Assembly (NCBI GenBank): GCA_022483045.1
Contig: JAKVOA010000001.1
Location: forward strand, 1,654,501-1,718,500
Direction: 5' to 3'
Length of the DNA stretch: 64,000 bases
DNA from: Oscillospiraceae bacterium
GTDB lineage: Bacteria > Bacillota > Clostridia > Oscillospirales > Acutalibacteraceae
In this document: positions 16,779 through 25,338 of the stretch, in pieces
How positions within the stretch are numbered: the first letter of the stretch is position 1
Layout of the letters: each line of letters begins with the position of its first letter
Notes under the pieces: model-generated
What the model saw: only the letters and a program-made list of their open reading frames with translations
What the model was told of the DNA's origin: nothing
The model's database searches: none
Position numbers and translations under genes: made by a program

Positions 16779-17750
16779 GTGTCTGACTTAATGGAAAACC
16801 CAAAAATTAGTGTAATTGTGCCCGTATATAATGTCGGCAAATACATTGGGCAGTGCTTAAACACGCTGACCCATCAGACCATTTCTGTACCCTATGAAGT
16901 AATTACAATCAATGACGGCTCCACCGACAACTCCCTGCGCGTGCTGCAGCAGTATGCGGCGGCAGACAGCCGCATACATATCATTGACCAGCCAAATACA
17001 GGTGTTTCTGCGGCACGTACAGCCGGCCTAAAAGCTGCACGCGGCGAGTACATCTGCTTTGTCGACGGCGACGACTATGTTGCCAGCAATTATCTGGAGC
17101 TGCTCTACCGCGCCTGTGTACTGAACCACGCGGATATTTCCTGCTGCTACTATTATTGGCATATTATCTGCAACGACGTGCTCTACGAGTATCCTTTCCG
17201 CTGCCGCGGCGTCTATAACACCGAGGATTCGCTGAATATGTTGCTGCGCGATGTGCTGATTCAGTCTTTTTTATGGTGCAAAATGTACCGGCGTGAGCTG
17301 TTTATAAAGTCTGACGTGCATTTCCCCAATATGTGTTTTGAGGATTTGGCGGTGCTGCACTTGATTTTTGCCGCTGCCCACCGGGTCGCTATTATTGATG
17401 ACCCGCTTTACTTTTACAATCTGCATAAAGACAGCACTTTGGGCTCTATCAGCCCCAAAAAAGTGACTGATTATATCCGGGCGATCGCTATGATTCGCGA
17501 TGCCCTGCAAAAAGGCGGCCAGTACGAAAAATACCGTGAAAGCTACCACCGCCTCGCACGCAAGACCCGCAACAACTGCTATTATTATGTCGCGAAAATG
17601 CATTTGCGGCAAAAGGATATGCACAGCTACTTGGCTGACATGCAGTTTGTGCGGCGGGCCATTGCGCTGTGCTGCAAAGAAGATTTTCGCTTCTCAGATG
17701 TTTTAAAACGTCTGCCGGCCTTTTCGCGTAAAAAAGGCCTGGCACATTAA
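16779..17750 (+). CDS. Family 2 glycosyltransferase
   Basis: A 323-residue GT-A glycosyltransferase. Motifs: KISVIVPVYN at the N-terminus, the nucleotide-sugar aspartates in NDGSTDNS and the DxD-type VDGDDYV near residue 95. No membrane span is evident, so it acts at the cytoplasmic face, probably in surface polysaccharide or teichoic-acid-like assembly; acceptor unknown. I favour the GTG at 16779, which has GGGAGG ten bases upstream; an ATG 12 bases later is possible. It is isolated rather than in a polysaccharide cluster. Confidence 0.88.
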   Translation: MSDLMENPKISVIVPVYNVGKYIGQCLNTLTHQTISVPYEVITINDGSTDNSLRVLQQYAAADSRIHIIDQPNTGVSAARTAGLKAARGEYICFVDGDDYVASNYLELLYRACVLNHADISCCYYYWHIICNDVLYEYPFRCRGVYNTEDSLNMLLRDVLIQSFLWCKMYRRELFIKSDVHFPNMCFEDLAVLHLIFAAAHRVAIIDDPLYFYNLHKDSTLGSISPKKVTDYIRAIAMIRDALQKGGQYEKYRESYHRLARKTRNNCYYYVAKMHLRQKDMHSYLADMQFVRRAIALCCKEDFRFSDVLKRLPAFSRKKGLAH

Positions 17751-17784
17751 ATTTCATTTTTATATACAGATTTAAAAATGAAAT
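17751..17784 (+). terminator. AT-rich hairpin after the GT2 gene
   Basis: A perfect 12-bp inverted repeat (17751-17762 with 17773-17784) directly after the stop codon, lacking a T tail. Confidence 0.45.
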
Positions 17785-17821
17785 ACCAGGAATCGGTTAA
17801 ACTACTGCTGCGACAAAACAG

Positions 17822-17871
17822 GCAGCTGCCGCTGTGCGGTTTTTCCGCAGGCTGTAGCTGCTTTTCTTTTT
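17822..17871 (+). terminator. Imperfect terminator or attenuator before nadE
   Basis: GCAGCT pairs with AGCTGC and TGCGG with CCGCA around an internal loop, then TTTTCTTTTT. It lies 24 bases before the nadE start and could attenuate readthrough from the GT2 gene. Confidence 0.5.
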
Positions 17872-17894
17872 GTTATAAAGGAGGCTTCCCCTAT

Positions 17895-19862
17895 ATGGAG
17901 AATGAGCAAAGTACAGACAGCGCACAGAAGATGCCGGCAGATGGCTTTTTCCGCACCGCGGCAGTCACCCCGGTCATTCGGGTAGCTGACTGCAAAACAA
18001 ACGCGGCCGCCGTGCTTGAGCAGGCAAAAGCCTGTGCAGCACGCAATGTGGGCGCAGCTGTATTTCCAGAGCTGTGCCTAACCGGCTACACCTGCGGCGA
18101 TTTATTTCATGACCGCACCCTGCAGAAAGCCGCAGAAGATGCACTGGCCTGGCTGCTGCAGGAAACCGCCGAGCTGCCCCTTCTGTTTGCTGTGGGGGTG
18201 CCAGTCCCGTGCGGTGCCTCCCTTTACAACTGCGCCGCCGTTTGCTGCGGCGGGCGCCTGCTGGGGTTAACGGCAAAGCGTTATCTGCCGAATTACAGTG
18301 AATTTTATGAGCAGCGATGGTTTTCTTCTGCACCAGACGCCCCCCTGCACATGACCTTTGCCGGCCAGGAAACGCTTCTTGGGTACGGTATTCTGTACGC
18401 CTGCAAAGAGCTGCCAGAGCTTGTTGCCGGGGTGGAAATATGCGAAGACCTGTGGGTCCCCGCACCGCCGAGCATTGCCATGGCACAGGCAGGTGCCACG
18501 CTGCTGCTCAATGCCTCAGCAAGTGACGAGGTAATCGGCAAAGCCGCCTACCGCCGTGACCTGGTGCGTGGGCAGAGTGCCCGCCTGTACTGCACATACG
18601 TTTACGCGGACGCCGGTGAGGGAGAATCCACTACTGACCTGGTCTTTGCCGCACACAACCTGATTGCCGAGGGTGGCACTGTACTGGCTGACACCCCCCT
18701 GTTCCAGAGCGGCATTACTGCAGCCGACACTGACCTTGAACGCCTTTTGCAGGAACGCCGCCGCACAACCACCTGGCAAAACGGCCCGGCGCCCGGCGCA
18801 GTGGTTTCCTTTTCATTTGCCTATGCTTTTGACCGGCAGCAAATACAGCGGCGCTTTCCGCGTATGCCCTTTGTACCGGAAGATTCTGCCGACCTGGCAA
18901 AGCGCTGCGAGTGCATTCTTTCCCTGCAGGCAAACGGCCTGAAAACCCGCTTAAAGCACACAGGCATTCATTCTGCCGTCATCGGTATTTCCGGCGGGCT
19001 TGACTCTACCTTGGCACTGCTGGTCACCGCACGTGCTTTTGACCTGCTGGGGCTGCCACGCAGCGGCATTACGGCGGTCTCAATGCCGGGTTTTGGCACT
19101 ACCGGGCGTACCAAAGGCAATGCAGAAGGTCTTTCGCGCGCACTGGGTGCTGCTTTCCGTGAAGTACCAATCGGCGCGGCGGTGCATCAGCACTTTGCTG
19201 ACATCGGCCACGACGAGGCTGTGCAGGACGTCACCTATGAAAACAGTCAAGCGCGCGAGCGCACGCAGATTTTAATGGATATCGCAAACCAGACAAATGG
19301 CCTTGTCATTGGCACCGGCGACCTTTCTGAGCTGGCACTGGGCTGGGCCACCTATAATGGCGACCATATGAGCATGTACGGCGTAAATTCCTCTATCCCC
19401 AAAACACTGGTACGGCACCTGGTGCGCTACGCGGCGGGAGCTTTTGGCGGGGAAATCGGCAGTATTTTGCTGGACGTACTAGACACTCCGGTCAGCCCAG
19501 AGCTGCTGCCGCCCAAAGACGGCGAGATTGCCCAAAAGACTGAAGAAGTGGTCGGCCCGTACGAACTGCACGACTACTTTCTTTTCTATATGCTGCGCTT
19601 TGGGTTTTCACCGGCAAAGATTTACCGAATGGCCTGTGACACCTTTGCGGGCAGCTACCCGCCGGCCGAAATTTTCCGCTGGCTCAAGACTTTTTACAGG
19701 CGCTTTTTCCATCAGCAATTTAAGCGCAGCTGCCTGCCGGACGGCCCCAAGGTCGGCACCATTACGCTTTCACCGCGCGGTGACTGGCGTATGCCAAGCG
19801 ATGCCAGCGCCCGCCTTTGGCTGGACGAGCTGAATTCGCTGGCGACCGCTGTTTCAGAGTAA
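17895..19862 (+). CDS. nadE: Glutamine-dependent NAD+ synthetase
   Basis: A 655-residue two-domain enzyme making NAD+ from nicotinic acid adenine dinucleotide, ATP and glutamine. The N-terminal nitrilase-type glutaminase (about 15-290) shows its triad in PELCLTGYT (Glu), [10 protein letters not shown] (Lys) and VEICEDLW (Cys). The C-terminal synthetase (about 335-650) has the PP-loop [12 protein letters not shown] and [12 protein letters not shown]. Length and order match the bacterial long form related to M. tuberculosis NadE. I choose the ATG at 17895, directly after AAAGGAGG, although the frame stays open upstream. A strong hairpin at 19884 separates it from spoVAC. Confidence 0.95.
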   Translation: MENEQSTDSAQKMPADGFFRTAAVTPVIRVADCKTNAAAVLEQAKACAARNVGAAVFPELCLTGYTCGDLFHDRTLQKAAEDALAWLLQETAELPLLFAVGVPVPCGASLYNCAAVCCGGRLLGLTAKRYLPNYSEFYEQRWFSSAPDAPLHMTFAGQETLLGYGILYACKELPELVAGVEICEDLWVPAPPSIAMAQAGATLLLNASASDEVIGKAAYRRDLVRGQSARLYCTYVYADAGEGESTTDLVFAAHNLIAEGGTVLADTPLFQSGITAADTDLERLLQERRRTTTWQNGPAPGAVVSFSFAYAFDRQQIQRRFPRMPFVPEDSADLAKRCECILSLQANGLKTRLKHTGIHSAVIGISGGLDSTLALLVTARAFDLLGLPRSGITAVSMPGFGTTGRTKGNAEGLSRALGAAFREVPIGAAVHQHFADIGHDEAVQDVTYENSQARERTQILMDIANQTNGLVIGTGDLSELALGWATYNGDHMSMYGVNSSIPKTLVRHLVRYAAGAFGGEIGSILLDVLDTPVSPELLPPKDGEIAQKTEEVVGPYELHDYFLFYMLRFGFSPAKIYRMACDTFAGSYPPAEIFRWLKTFYRRFFHQQFKRSCLPDGPKVGTITLSPRGDWRMPSDASARLWLDELNSLATAVSE

Positions 19863-19883
19863 TCTTCCTTTTTGTATAAGCAC

Positions 19884-19922
19884 GGCCCCCTTTGGAAAAG
19901 ATACTGCCAAAGGGGGCCTTTT
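19884..19922 (+). terminator. Terminator of nadE overlapping the spoVAC ribosome site
   Basis: A perfect 12-bp stem (19884-19895 with 19907-19918), 11-base loop, then TTTT. The 3' arm contains the AGGGGG that is the only visible ribosome site for spoVAC at 19925. Confidence 0.8.
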
Positions 19923-19924
19923 GT

Positions 19925-20362
19925 ATGCAGATTTCCCAAAAGCAGTATCAATCCATGTACGAAAAAGCTTCGCCCGGCAGCAACCTTTTTGTCGACTGCC
20001 TGTGGGCTTTCGGCGTGGGCGGTGCCATCTGCGCACTGGGACAGTGGCTGTGCGACCTGTACCGAGCAGCAGGGCTGAGTTTGACAGCGGCCTCTGCCTG
20101 GGTTTCCATTACACTGATTGGTCTTTCGGCACTGCTGACTGCACTGCGCATTTACGACAAACTCGCAAAACACGCCGGCGCGGGCACGATTGTACCGATT
20201 ACCGGCTTTGCTAACAGCATTGTTTCGCCCGCCATGGAGTACAAAAGTGAGGGACTGGTGCTGGGCATCGGCGCAAAGATGTTTACGGTAGCCGGTCCGG
20301 TACTGGTTTACGGCACCACCGCCAGTGTGCTCTACGGACTGATTCTGTACCTGTTCCGTTAG
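19925..20362 (+). CDS. spoVAC: Stage V sporulation protein AC
   Basis: A 145-residue inner-membrane protein of forespores. SpoVAC forms part of the channel that moves dipicolinic acid into the spore and acts as a mechanosensitive channel at germination. Three hydrophobic segments are seen: about residues 23-47 (WAFGVGGAICALGQW), 55-75 (TAASAWVSITLIGLSALL) and a long C-terminal one. The family phrase GAGTIVPITGFANSIVSPAMEYKSEG is present around 85-110, split here over two helices. I start at ATG 19925, giving the usual N-terminus. spoVAD follows after 20 bases. Confidence 0.93.
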   Translation: MQISQKQYQSMYEKASPGSNLFVDCLWAFGVGGAICALGQWLCDLYRAAGLSLTAASAWVSITLIGLSALLTALRIYDKLAKHAGAGTIVPITGFANSIVSPAMEYKSEGLVLGIGAKMFTVAGPVLVYGTTASVLYGLILYLFR

Positions 20363-20382
20363 GAAAGAAAGGAGCGGAAAGT

Positions 20383-21408
20383 ATGATACAGCGAATTGGA
20401 AACCACACTCTGCGCCTTGACCCACCCGCCTATGTGCGCGGCAGGGGTTCATTTGCCGGAAAAAAAGAAGCCGAGGGGCCGCTCGCCGCATATTTCGACG
20501 GCGTGCATGATGACACCACCCTGGGGCAGGACACGTGGGAAAAAGCCGAAGAAAAGCTGCAGACAGAAGCGCTGAAAACGGCGCTGCACCGGGCGGGCCT
20601 TGACCCCGCCCAAGTACAGATTATGTTTGCCGGCGACCTGCTCAATCAGTGTATTTCCTCTACCTACGGTTTAAAAGACCTGGATATTCCTTTTCTGGGA
20701 CAGTACGGCGCGTGCTCAAACATGGCACAAAGCATGGGACTTGCCTCTGTATTTGTCGGCTGCGGCGCGGCAGAAAACGCCGCAGCCGTGACAAGCAGCC
20801 ACTTCTGTACTGCAGAGCGGCAGTACCGCTTTCCGCTGGAGTACGGCGGCCAGCGCACACCGACCGCCCAATGGACAGTGACAGGCGCAGGCGCTGTCAT
20901 TATGGGCAGCCAGCCGGCGGCGGTTTCTATCAAGGAAGTCACCTTTGGCCGCATGACCGACCTGGGGGTAAACGATGCAAACAACATGGGGGCTGCTATG
21001 GCACCGGCAGCCGCACGAACCCTGACCGACTACCTGACCGACACTGAGCGTACCCCCGCTGCATTTGACCTGATTTTGACGGGTGACTTGGGCTATGTCG
21101 GCAGTCAGCTGCTGCGGCAGCTGCTGCGCAAAGCCGGATGGGATGCGGAGACGACTCACAATGACTGTGGTCTGATGATTTACGACCGCAAAAAGCAGGA
21201 TGTCCATGCTGGCGGCTCCGGCTGCGGGTGCAGCGCCTCGGTTGTGTGCGGGTATATCCTGCAGCAGATGGAGCAGGGTATTCTGCACGATGTGCTGTTT
21301 TTGGCCACGGGCGCGCTGATGTCCCCCACTGCGCTGCAGCAGGGAGAGGATATTATCGGCATTGCGCACCTGGTGCATCTGCACAGCGATGTGCCGCCAA
21401 AAGAATAG
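20383..21408 (+). CDS. spoVAD: Stage V sporulation protein AD
   Basis: A 341-residue soluble protein with a thiolase-like fold that binds dipicolinic acid and works with SpoVAC in loading and releasing it. It starts with IQRIGNHTLRLDPPAYV and carries the family regions FAGDLLNQCISSTYGLKDLDIP, read in two parts, and LTGDLGYVGSQLL. GGAGCGG precedes the ATG. Length is that of the family. The usual third partner, spoVAE, does not follow: a terminator is found 18 bases after the stop and the next gene is on the other strand. Confidence 0.95.
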   Translation: MIQRIGNHTLRLDPPAYVRGRGSFAGKKEAEGPLAAYFDGVHDDTTLGQDTWEKAEEKLQTEALKTALHRAGLDPAQVQIMFAGDLLNQCISSTYGLKDLDIPFLGQYGACSNMAQSMGLASVFVGCGAAENAAAVTSSHFCTAERQYRFPLEYGGQRTPTAQWTVTGAGAVIMGSQPAAVSIKEVTFGRMTDLGVNDANNMGAAMAPAAARTLTDYLTDTERTPAAFDLILTGDLGYVGSQLLRQLLRKAGWDAETTHNDCGLMIYDRKKQDVHAGGSGCGCSASVVCGYILQQMEQGILHDVLFLATGALMSPTALQQGEDIIGIAHLVHLHSDVPPKE

Positions 21409-21426
21409 TCATGCCATACAAAAAAG

Positions 21427-21459
21427 CTTCGGAACCAGCAAAAGGCTCCGAAGTTTTTT
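21427..21459 (+). terminator. Terminator of the spoVA operon
   Basis: A 10-bp stem CTTCGGAACC/GGCTCCGAAG followed by six T. Confidence 0.85.
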
Positions 21460-21496
21460 ATGGTGCGATTATACAATTTTGTACAGAAGGACTGCA

Positions 21497-23248
21497 TCAG
21501 CCGCCAAGCTCCAAAATTTCCGCGCAGATTAGGCGGCCTGCGGCTACCGCAAGCTGATCCATGCGGCGAATGCGCACCATATCTCTGCCAAAAATTGTTT
21601 TTGCCGCCGGCGCGCTGCTGTTTTCGCCCATGAAAATTGCAGCCGTGCGAATTCCTTTTCCGCGCAGGGCACTGACCTCTGCAGCTGCATCCGCGACCCC
21701 CAGCTCCCCGCCATAGTCGCGGCTGAGCGGGAACTTTTCCCCGGGCGGCACCCTGTGGCTGTCGTTTGGGTTTGCGTCCGTCAAAAGCAAAAGCAGGTGC
21801 TTTTGCTCAGGCCCACTTTTCATCAATTCCCCCGCCGCACGCAAAGCAAGACCGTCGCGGTTCCAGCCGGCTGCAAAGTAGCGAAAAATGTTCCGATCTG
21901 CGCTTTTGTCCTGGTATGGTTTTAGTACCCGAAGGACCGTATAGCCACGCAGGCTGCAAAAGCTACTTACCTGCACGGAAATGCCGCAGAGACGAAGACT
22001 TTCGGCCAAAATATACCCCTGCGCCGCAATCAATTCTTGACAGTGCAGCCGTGAAGCGGAAGCATCAAGCATCAGGTCTACCGAAAAGCCGGGGTATTCT
22101 TCCGCTTCACGGCGCAAAAACACCCGCTCGTCCCGCAGCAGCGGTTCACGCCAGACGCGGCTGCTGTTTAGGCGCCCGCAGCGCGCCGCCACTTCTTCCG
22201 GCTGCTGCTGCAGCAGCATGTAGTTGCGAATTTGACCGGCCAGGCGAACGATTGCCCCGCGGTTGACATCGACAGCTTTCTCATAGGCTTTTCTGTTGCG
22301 CTGTTCCTGTAAGGCCGCCTGCTCTGCCAAACGCTCTGACTCCCCGCTGCGGCAGACACCCTTTGCAGGGACACCGTCCGTAAACCACAGGTGACAGCCG
22401 AGGTGATTGCCTGTGCAGAGCTGCTGCTCGACCGCTGCCAGCTCCTTTGGCGGGTAAAGCGAACGCCCAAAGCAGTCTTCAATATACTTTTTATCTGTCT
22501 GTGCATTTTCCTGCAGATTGAGCTTTGCGCGCAGGGCACTGGCCGTATGCGCCGCGCCGCCCTCTTCTGCTGCTGCAGAACGGTTAACAGTCAGTTTATC
22601 GGTACGCACCATTTCTGTAGGCAGAAGCTTTGTCAGCAGGGACACCCATTTTTCGCTGAAATGCAGCTTAAAGGGCGCACGCACGCGGGGCGTGCCGCTG
22701 AAGCCAAGATTTTCACGGAAAATTTTTAGGATTTCTGCCGACAAAGCCGGCCCGCTCAGTGCACCGCTGCAGGCAAGGGCCGCGTCCAGTTTTTTGTTTC
22801 GCACAGACAGCACCGGCAGGTGTTGTCCCAGCACACGCCGCCATCGCGCTGCCTGCAGCGCATAGACCAACTGATTTTTTGCCATCCACTGTTGACGAGA
22901 AAGCTGATATTCCTGCGCAAAAAAGTCCTTTGCATGTGCAGCGCGCAGTTCTTTCAGGACCGGGCGAAAAGGCAGCTCGCGCTCGTAGGCGGCATTTTCC
23001 AGGGCAAGCCACGCCAAATCATCAAACTGTGCCTGCCGCACATCGCCTGCCCATGCGGCAAACAGCGCTTTGGGCATTATTTCCCCATACCATTTGTGTA
23101 CCAGCCCTACAATACAATTCATATAAAAATTTGGTTTTCCGCCAGAATCCAAGGCCAGAAACTGCGGCTCAAAATGATAATCGCCTGCAGCGGTCCAAAT
23201 CTGATTGAGCGCACGCCGCTGCTGTGTGCTGTAAGTTTGTATATTCAT
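21497..23248 (-). CDS. VWA-domain protein (CobT/NorD-like), MoxR partner
   Basis: A 583-residue soluble protein. The C-terminal about 200 residues form a von Willebrand factor A domain with a MIDAS motif in VDLMLDASASR (about residue 385) and TDANPNDS near 485. The N-terminal 370 residues are mostly helical and charged. Such VWA proteins pair with MoxR-type AAA ATPases as metal-insertion or remodelling chaperones (CobS/CobT, NorQ/NorD). Its ATPase partner is encoded immediately upstream with five bases between them, so the two surely work together. The client is unknown; neither cobaltochelatase nor nitric oxide reductase genes are seen nearby. Confidence 0.85.
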   Translation of the reverse strand: MNIQTYSTQQRRALNQIWTAAGDYHFEPQFLALDSGGKPNFYMNCIVGLVHKWYGEIMPKALFAAWAGDVRQAQFDDLAWLALENAAYERELPFRPVLKELRAAHAKDFFAQEYQLSRQQWMAKNQLVYALQAARWRRVLGQHLPVLSVRNKKLDAALACSGALSGPALSAEILKIFRENLGFSGTPRVRAPFKLHFSEKWVSLLTKLLPTEMVRTDKLTVNRSAAAEEGGAAHTASALRAKLNLQENAQTDKKYIEDCFGRSLYPPKELAAVEQQLCTGNHLGCHLWFTDGVPAKGVCRSGESERLAEQAALQEQRNRKAYEKAVDVNRGAIVRLAGQIRNYMLLQQQPEEVAARCGRLNSSRVWREPLLRDERVFLRREAEEYPGFSVDLMLDASASRLHCQELIAAQGYILAESLRLCGISVQVSSFCSLRGYTVLRVLKPYQDKSADRNIFRYFAAGWNRDGLALRAAGELMKSGPEQKHLLLLLTDANPNDSHRVPPGEKFPLSRDYGGELGVADAAAEVSALRGKGIRTAAIFMGENSSAPAAKTIFGRDMVRIRRMDQLAVAAGRLICAEILELGG

Positions 23249-23253
23249 ATCTG

Positions 23254-24222
23254 TTAATCCGAAAACAGGCGGCTGCGCGTCAAATGGGCAGGCACACGGG
23301 CTGCAATCACATCACGGACCAGCCCCCGCTCGTAACCGTCAAAGACTTTGTTGGTAATGCCCATGTCAAGTGCTTGGTTGGCCTCAAGCCCCTGCTGCAT
23401 CAGGCGCACCGCAGAAAGCAGGCCGCGCAGGTCCAGTGCTTTTGAGGAAATCTCGGCACTCGCGCACTTTTTCTGCAGATCTAAAAACAACGCAGAAAAC
23501 TGCTCAGCTGCTTTTTGCCGAAGTGCCGGAAATTCTCGGTGCAGCAGCTTTTGCAGGTGCTCGCCGGAAATTGGCGGCATCTGCAGCACTACAAAACGTG
23601 ACGCCAGCGCCTCGTTTAGCTCGCGCGTACCGGCATAGCCGTAGTTCATGGTTGCAATAAAGCGTGTCGCGGCGTCCATTTCAATTTGGTCGTAGCCTGG
23701 CACATCGATTGCACGGCGAAAATCCAGCGCAGAGTGCAACACTGCCAGTGCCTCGTTCTTTGCCATATTGATTTCATCCAACACCCCAAAACCACCGCTG
23801 CGGGCGCACTGGTAAATGGGCCCCGGGCGAAAGCGGACTTCACCACCCTCAAAGGTATCCATTCCAATCAGGGCAGAAGCATCCATATTGATATGAAAAG
23901 AAACGTTCCACGCGGGTCTGGAAAACACCATAGCAAGATTTTCTGCCAAGACATTTTTACCAGTCGCCTTGCTGCCAACAAGCAGCAGGTTTTCCCCGCA
24001 GAGCAATGCTGACGCGGCGGCTTCCCAGATTTCTTTACCGTAATAGGGATACCGCGGGTGCGGAACACGGCTCTGCAGCTGCGGCGGCACCGGGTGTGCC
24101 GCACAAAATGCCTTGATTCCCCCGATAATGCCGCTGTCGATGTGTTCTTCTTCCAGAAATTCGTACAATGTGCTCTCCCCTTTTGCTTTTGCCGGTCCTG
24201 TTGTTTGCACAGCGCCTGCCAA
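23254..24222 (-). CDS. MoxR-like AAA+ ATPase
   Basis: A 322-residue AAA+ ATPase. The Walker A is GSKATGKN, with Asn where Ser/Thr is usual; Walker B is GVLDEIN, followed by MAKNEALAVLHSALD; a sensor region has RFIATMNYGY. The C-terminal lid is helical. It pairs with the following VWA gene. The start is uncertain: a TTG at 24222 lies eight bases after the preceding stop without a ribosome site, whereas a TTG at 24168 has AGGGGAG before it and would give 304 residues. The Asn in Walker A may weaken magnesium/ATP handling, but related MoxR proteins vary here. Confidence 0.88.
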   Translation of the reverse strand: MAGAVQTTGPAKAKGESTLYEFLEEEHIDSGIIGGIKAFCAAHPVPPQLQSRVPHPRYPYYGKEIWEAAASALLCGENLLLVGSKATGKNVLAENLAMVFSRPAWNVSFHINMDASALIGMDTFEGGEVRFRPGPIYQCARSGGFGVLDEINMAKNEALAVLHSALDFRRAIDVPGYDQIEMDAATRFIATMNYGYAGTRELNEALASRFVVLQMPPISGEHLQKLLHREFPALRQKAAEQFSALFLDLQKKCASAEISSKALDLRGLLSAVRLMQQGLEANQALDMGITNKVFDGYERGLVRDVIAARVPAHLTRSRLFSD

Positions 24223-24229
24223 ACAGCTT

Positions 24230-25240
24230 TTAGCGATAATCCTCCACCAAAAACATGGGTTTTATTGCGACAACTTCGTCGTATTCCTGCTGGCTTACCT
24301 GCACGCTGGAGTTGAGCGCTTTCAGTCCCTTTTTCAGGTCTTCATACGCCTGTGCAATGTTCTCTGCGCGGCCCTCTTCGATACTGCGGATCATTCTGGT
24401 GAGAGCGGCCGGGTGCGCATAGCGGGCAGGCAGCGGAAAGTCTTGAAAATCGTGCAGGTAGGCCTCCATATCACTGCGCGCCTTTTGCAGGTCGGCATCT
24501 ACTTCACGCTGATTGCGGTGTGCGGTCGGCTTGATACAGATACCCGCAAACATAAATACAAATGCAAGCCCGATCAGCGTAAAGTAAATGCCCAAAGAGC
24601 CCTTTTTTGTAATCATTTCGTATACTCCATAGGCGGCCGCAACAATACCGGCAAACGTGACGGCGATCGCCACCCATTTGTAAGAGGGTCTCGCATTGCT
24701 GTTTACGCGCTTTGCCTTGCTCGCAGTAGAAAGCTTTTTGGAAAGTTCGGGGCGCTTTTCCAGGTATTTGCGTGCCCGCTTAATCTGCTCGATCGACTGC
24801 ACTGCCTCGGGGGACAAGTCTGTTTTCAACCGCGCTTTTTCCTCTGCTTTGGCCCTTTTCAGATTTTTCTCTGCCTGAGCAGACATTGTCTTTATCTCTG
24901 GGTGATCGCGCTGCACCGCGGCAAGCATCAAGTCCACATTCTTTTCAAACTTAAAAGTGCACTCTATCTTGTTTCCGTTGTCATATTCCACTACAATATA
25001 GGGAATGGTGCCAAAAGCACCCTGACCGGAAAAGCCGCCTTTGCTCATAGCAATCTTTTTATAGACACGCTTTACTGCAGAAATCGGGACGTAAAAGCGG
25101 CGGCTGAGAAACATGCTGCTCAAGTACAGCGCCTTTTGCCCAACACCACAAGGACCATACTTTTTACAGCTCTTTTTATCTGCCCGCAAAGCAGCATCGT
25201 CCAGCCTCATTCTGCTCAGCGCGGAAGGTTTAAAAAACAT
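24230..25240 (-). CDS. Unknown membrane protein with PH-like N-terminal region
   Basis: A 336-residue protein I do not recognise. The N-terminal 110 residues look like a pleckstrin-homology-like beta domain (ALYLSSMFLSRRFYVPISAV, then IPYIVVEYDNG). A charged helical stretch (about 125-190, many Lys/Glu/Ala) follows, then two membrane helices (about 205-225 VAIAVTFAGIVAAAYGVYE and 232-250 GIYFTLIGLAFVFMFAGI), and a helical C-terminus. ATG 25240 is chosen because AAGGAGG stands nine bases upstream. It precedes the moxR gene by eight bases and so is probably a membrane partner of the MoxR-VWA pair. Confidence 0.8.
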   Translation of the reverse strand: MFFKPSALSRMRLDDAALRADKKSCKKYGPCGVGQKALYLSSMFLSRRFYVPISAVKRVYKKIAMSKGGFSGQGAFGTIPYIVVEYDNGNKIECTFKFEKNVDLMLAAVQRDHPEIKTMSAQAEKNLKRAKAEEKARLKTDLSPEAVQSIEQIKRARKYLEKRPELSKKLSTASKAKRVNSNARPSYKWVAIAVTFAGIVAAAYGVYEMITKKGSLGIYFTLIGLAFVFMFAGICIKPTAHRNQREVDADLQKARSDMEAYLHDFQDFPLPARYAHPAALTRMIRSIEEGRAENIAQAYEDLKKGLKALNSSVQVSQQEYDEVVAIKPMFLVEDYR

Positions 25241-25273
25241 TTGACATTCCTCCTTAAAATACCCCGGAACCAG

Positions 25274-25308
25274 CAACAGGGACCGCTGCACCGCAGTGGT
25301 CCCTGTTG
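25274..25308 (-). other. Strong stem-loop between cstA and the MoxR operon
   Basis: A 16-bp stem (25274-25289 with 25293-25308, one wobble) and a 3-base loop, without a T tail on either strand. It may be a processing or stabilising hairpin rather than a terminator. Confidence 0.55.
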
Positions 25309-25338
25309 TACAGACACAGAAAGTTTCTGCTTCTGCAG

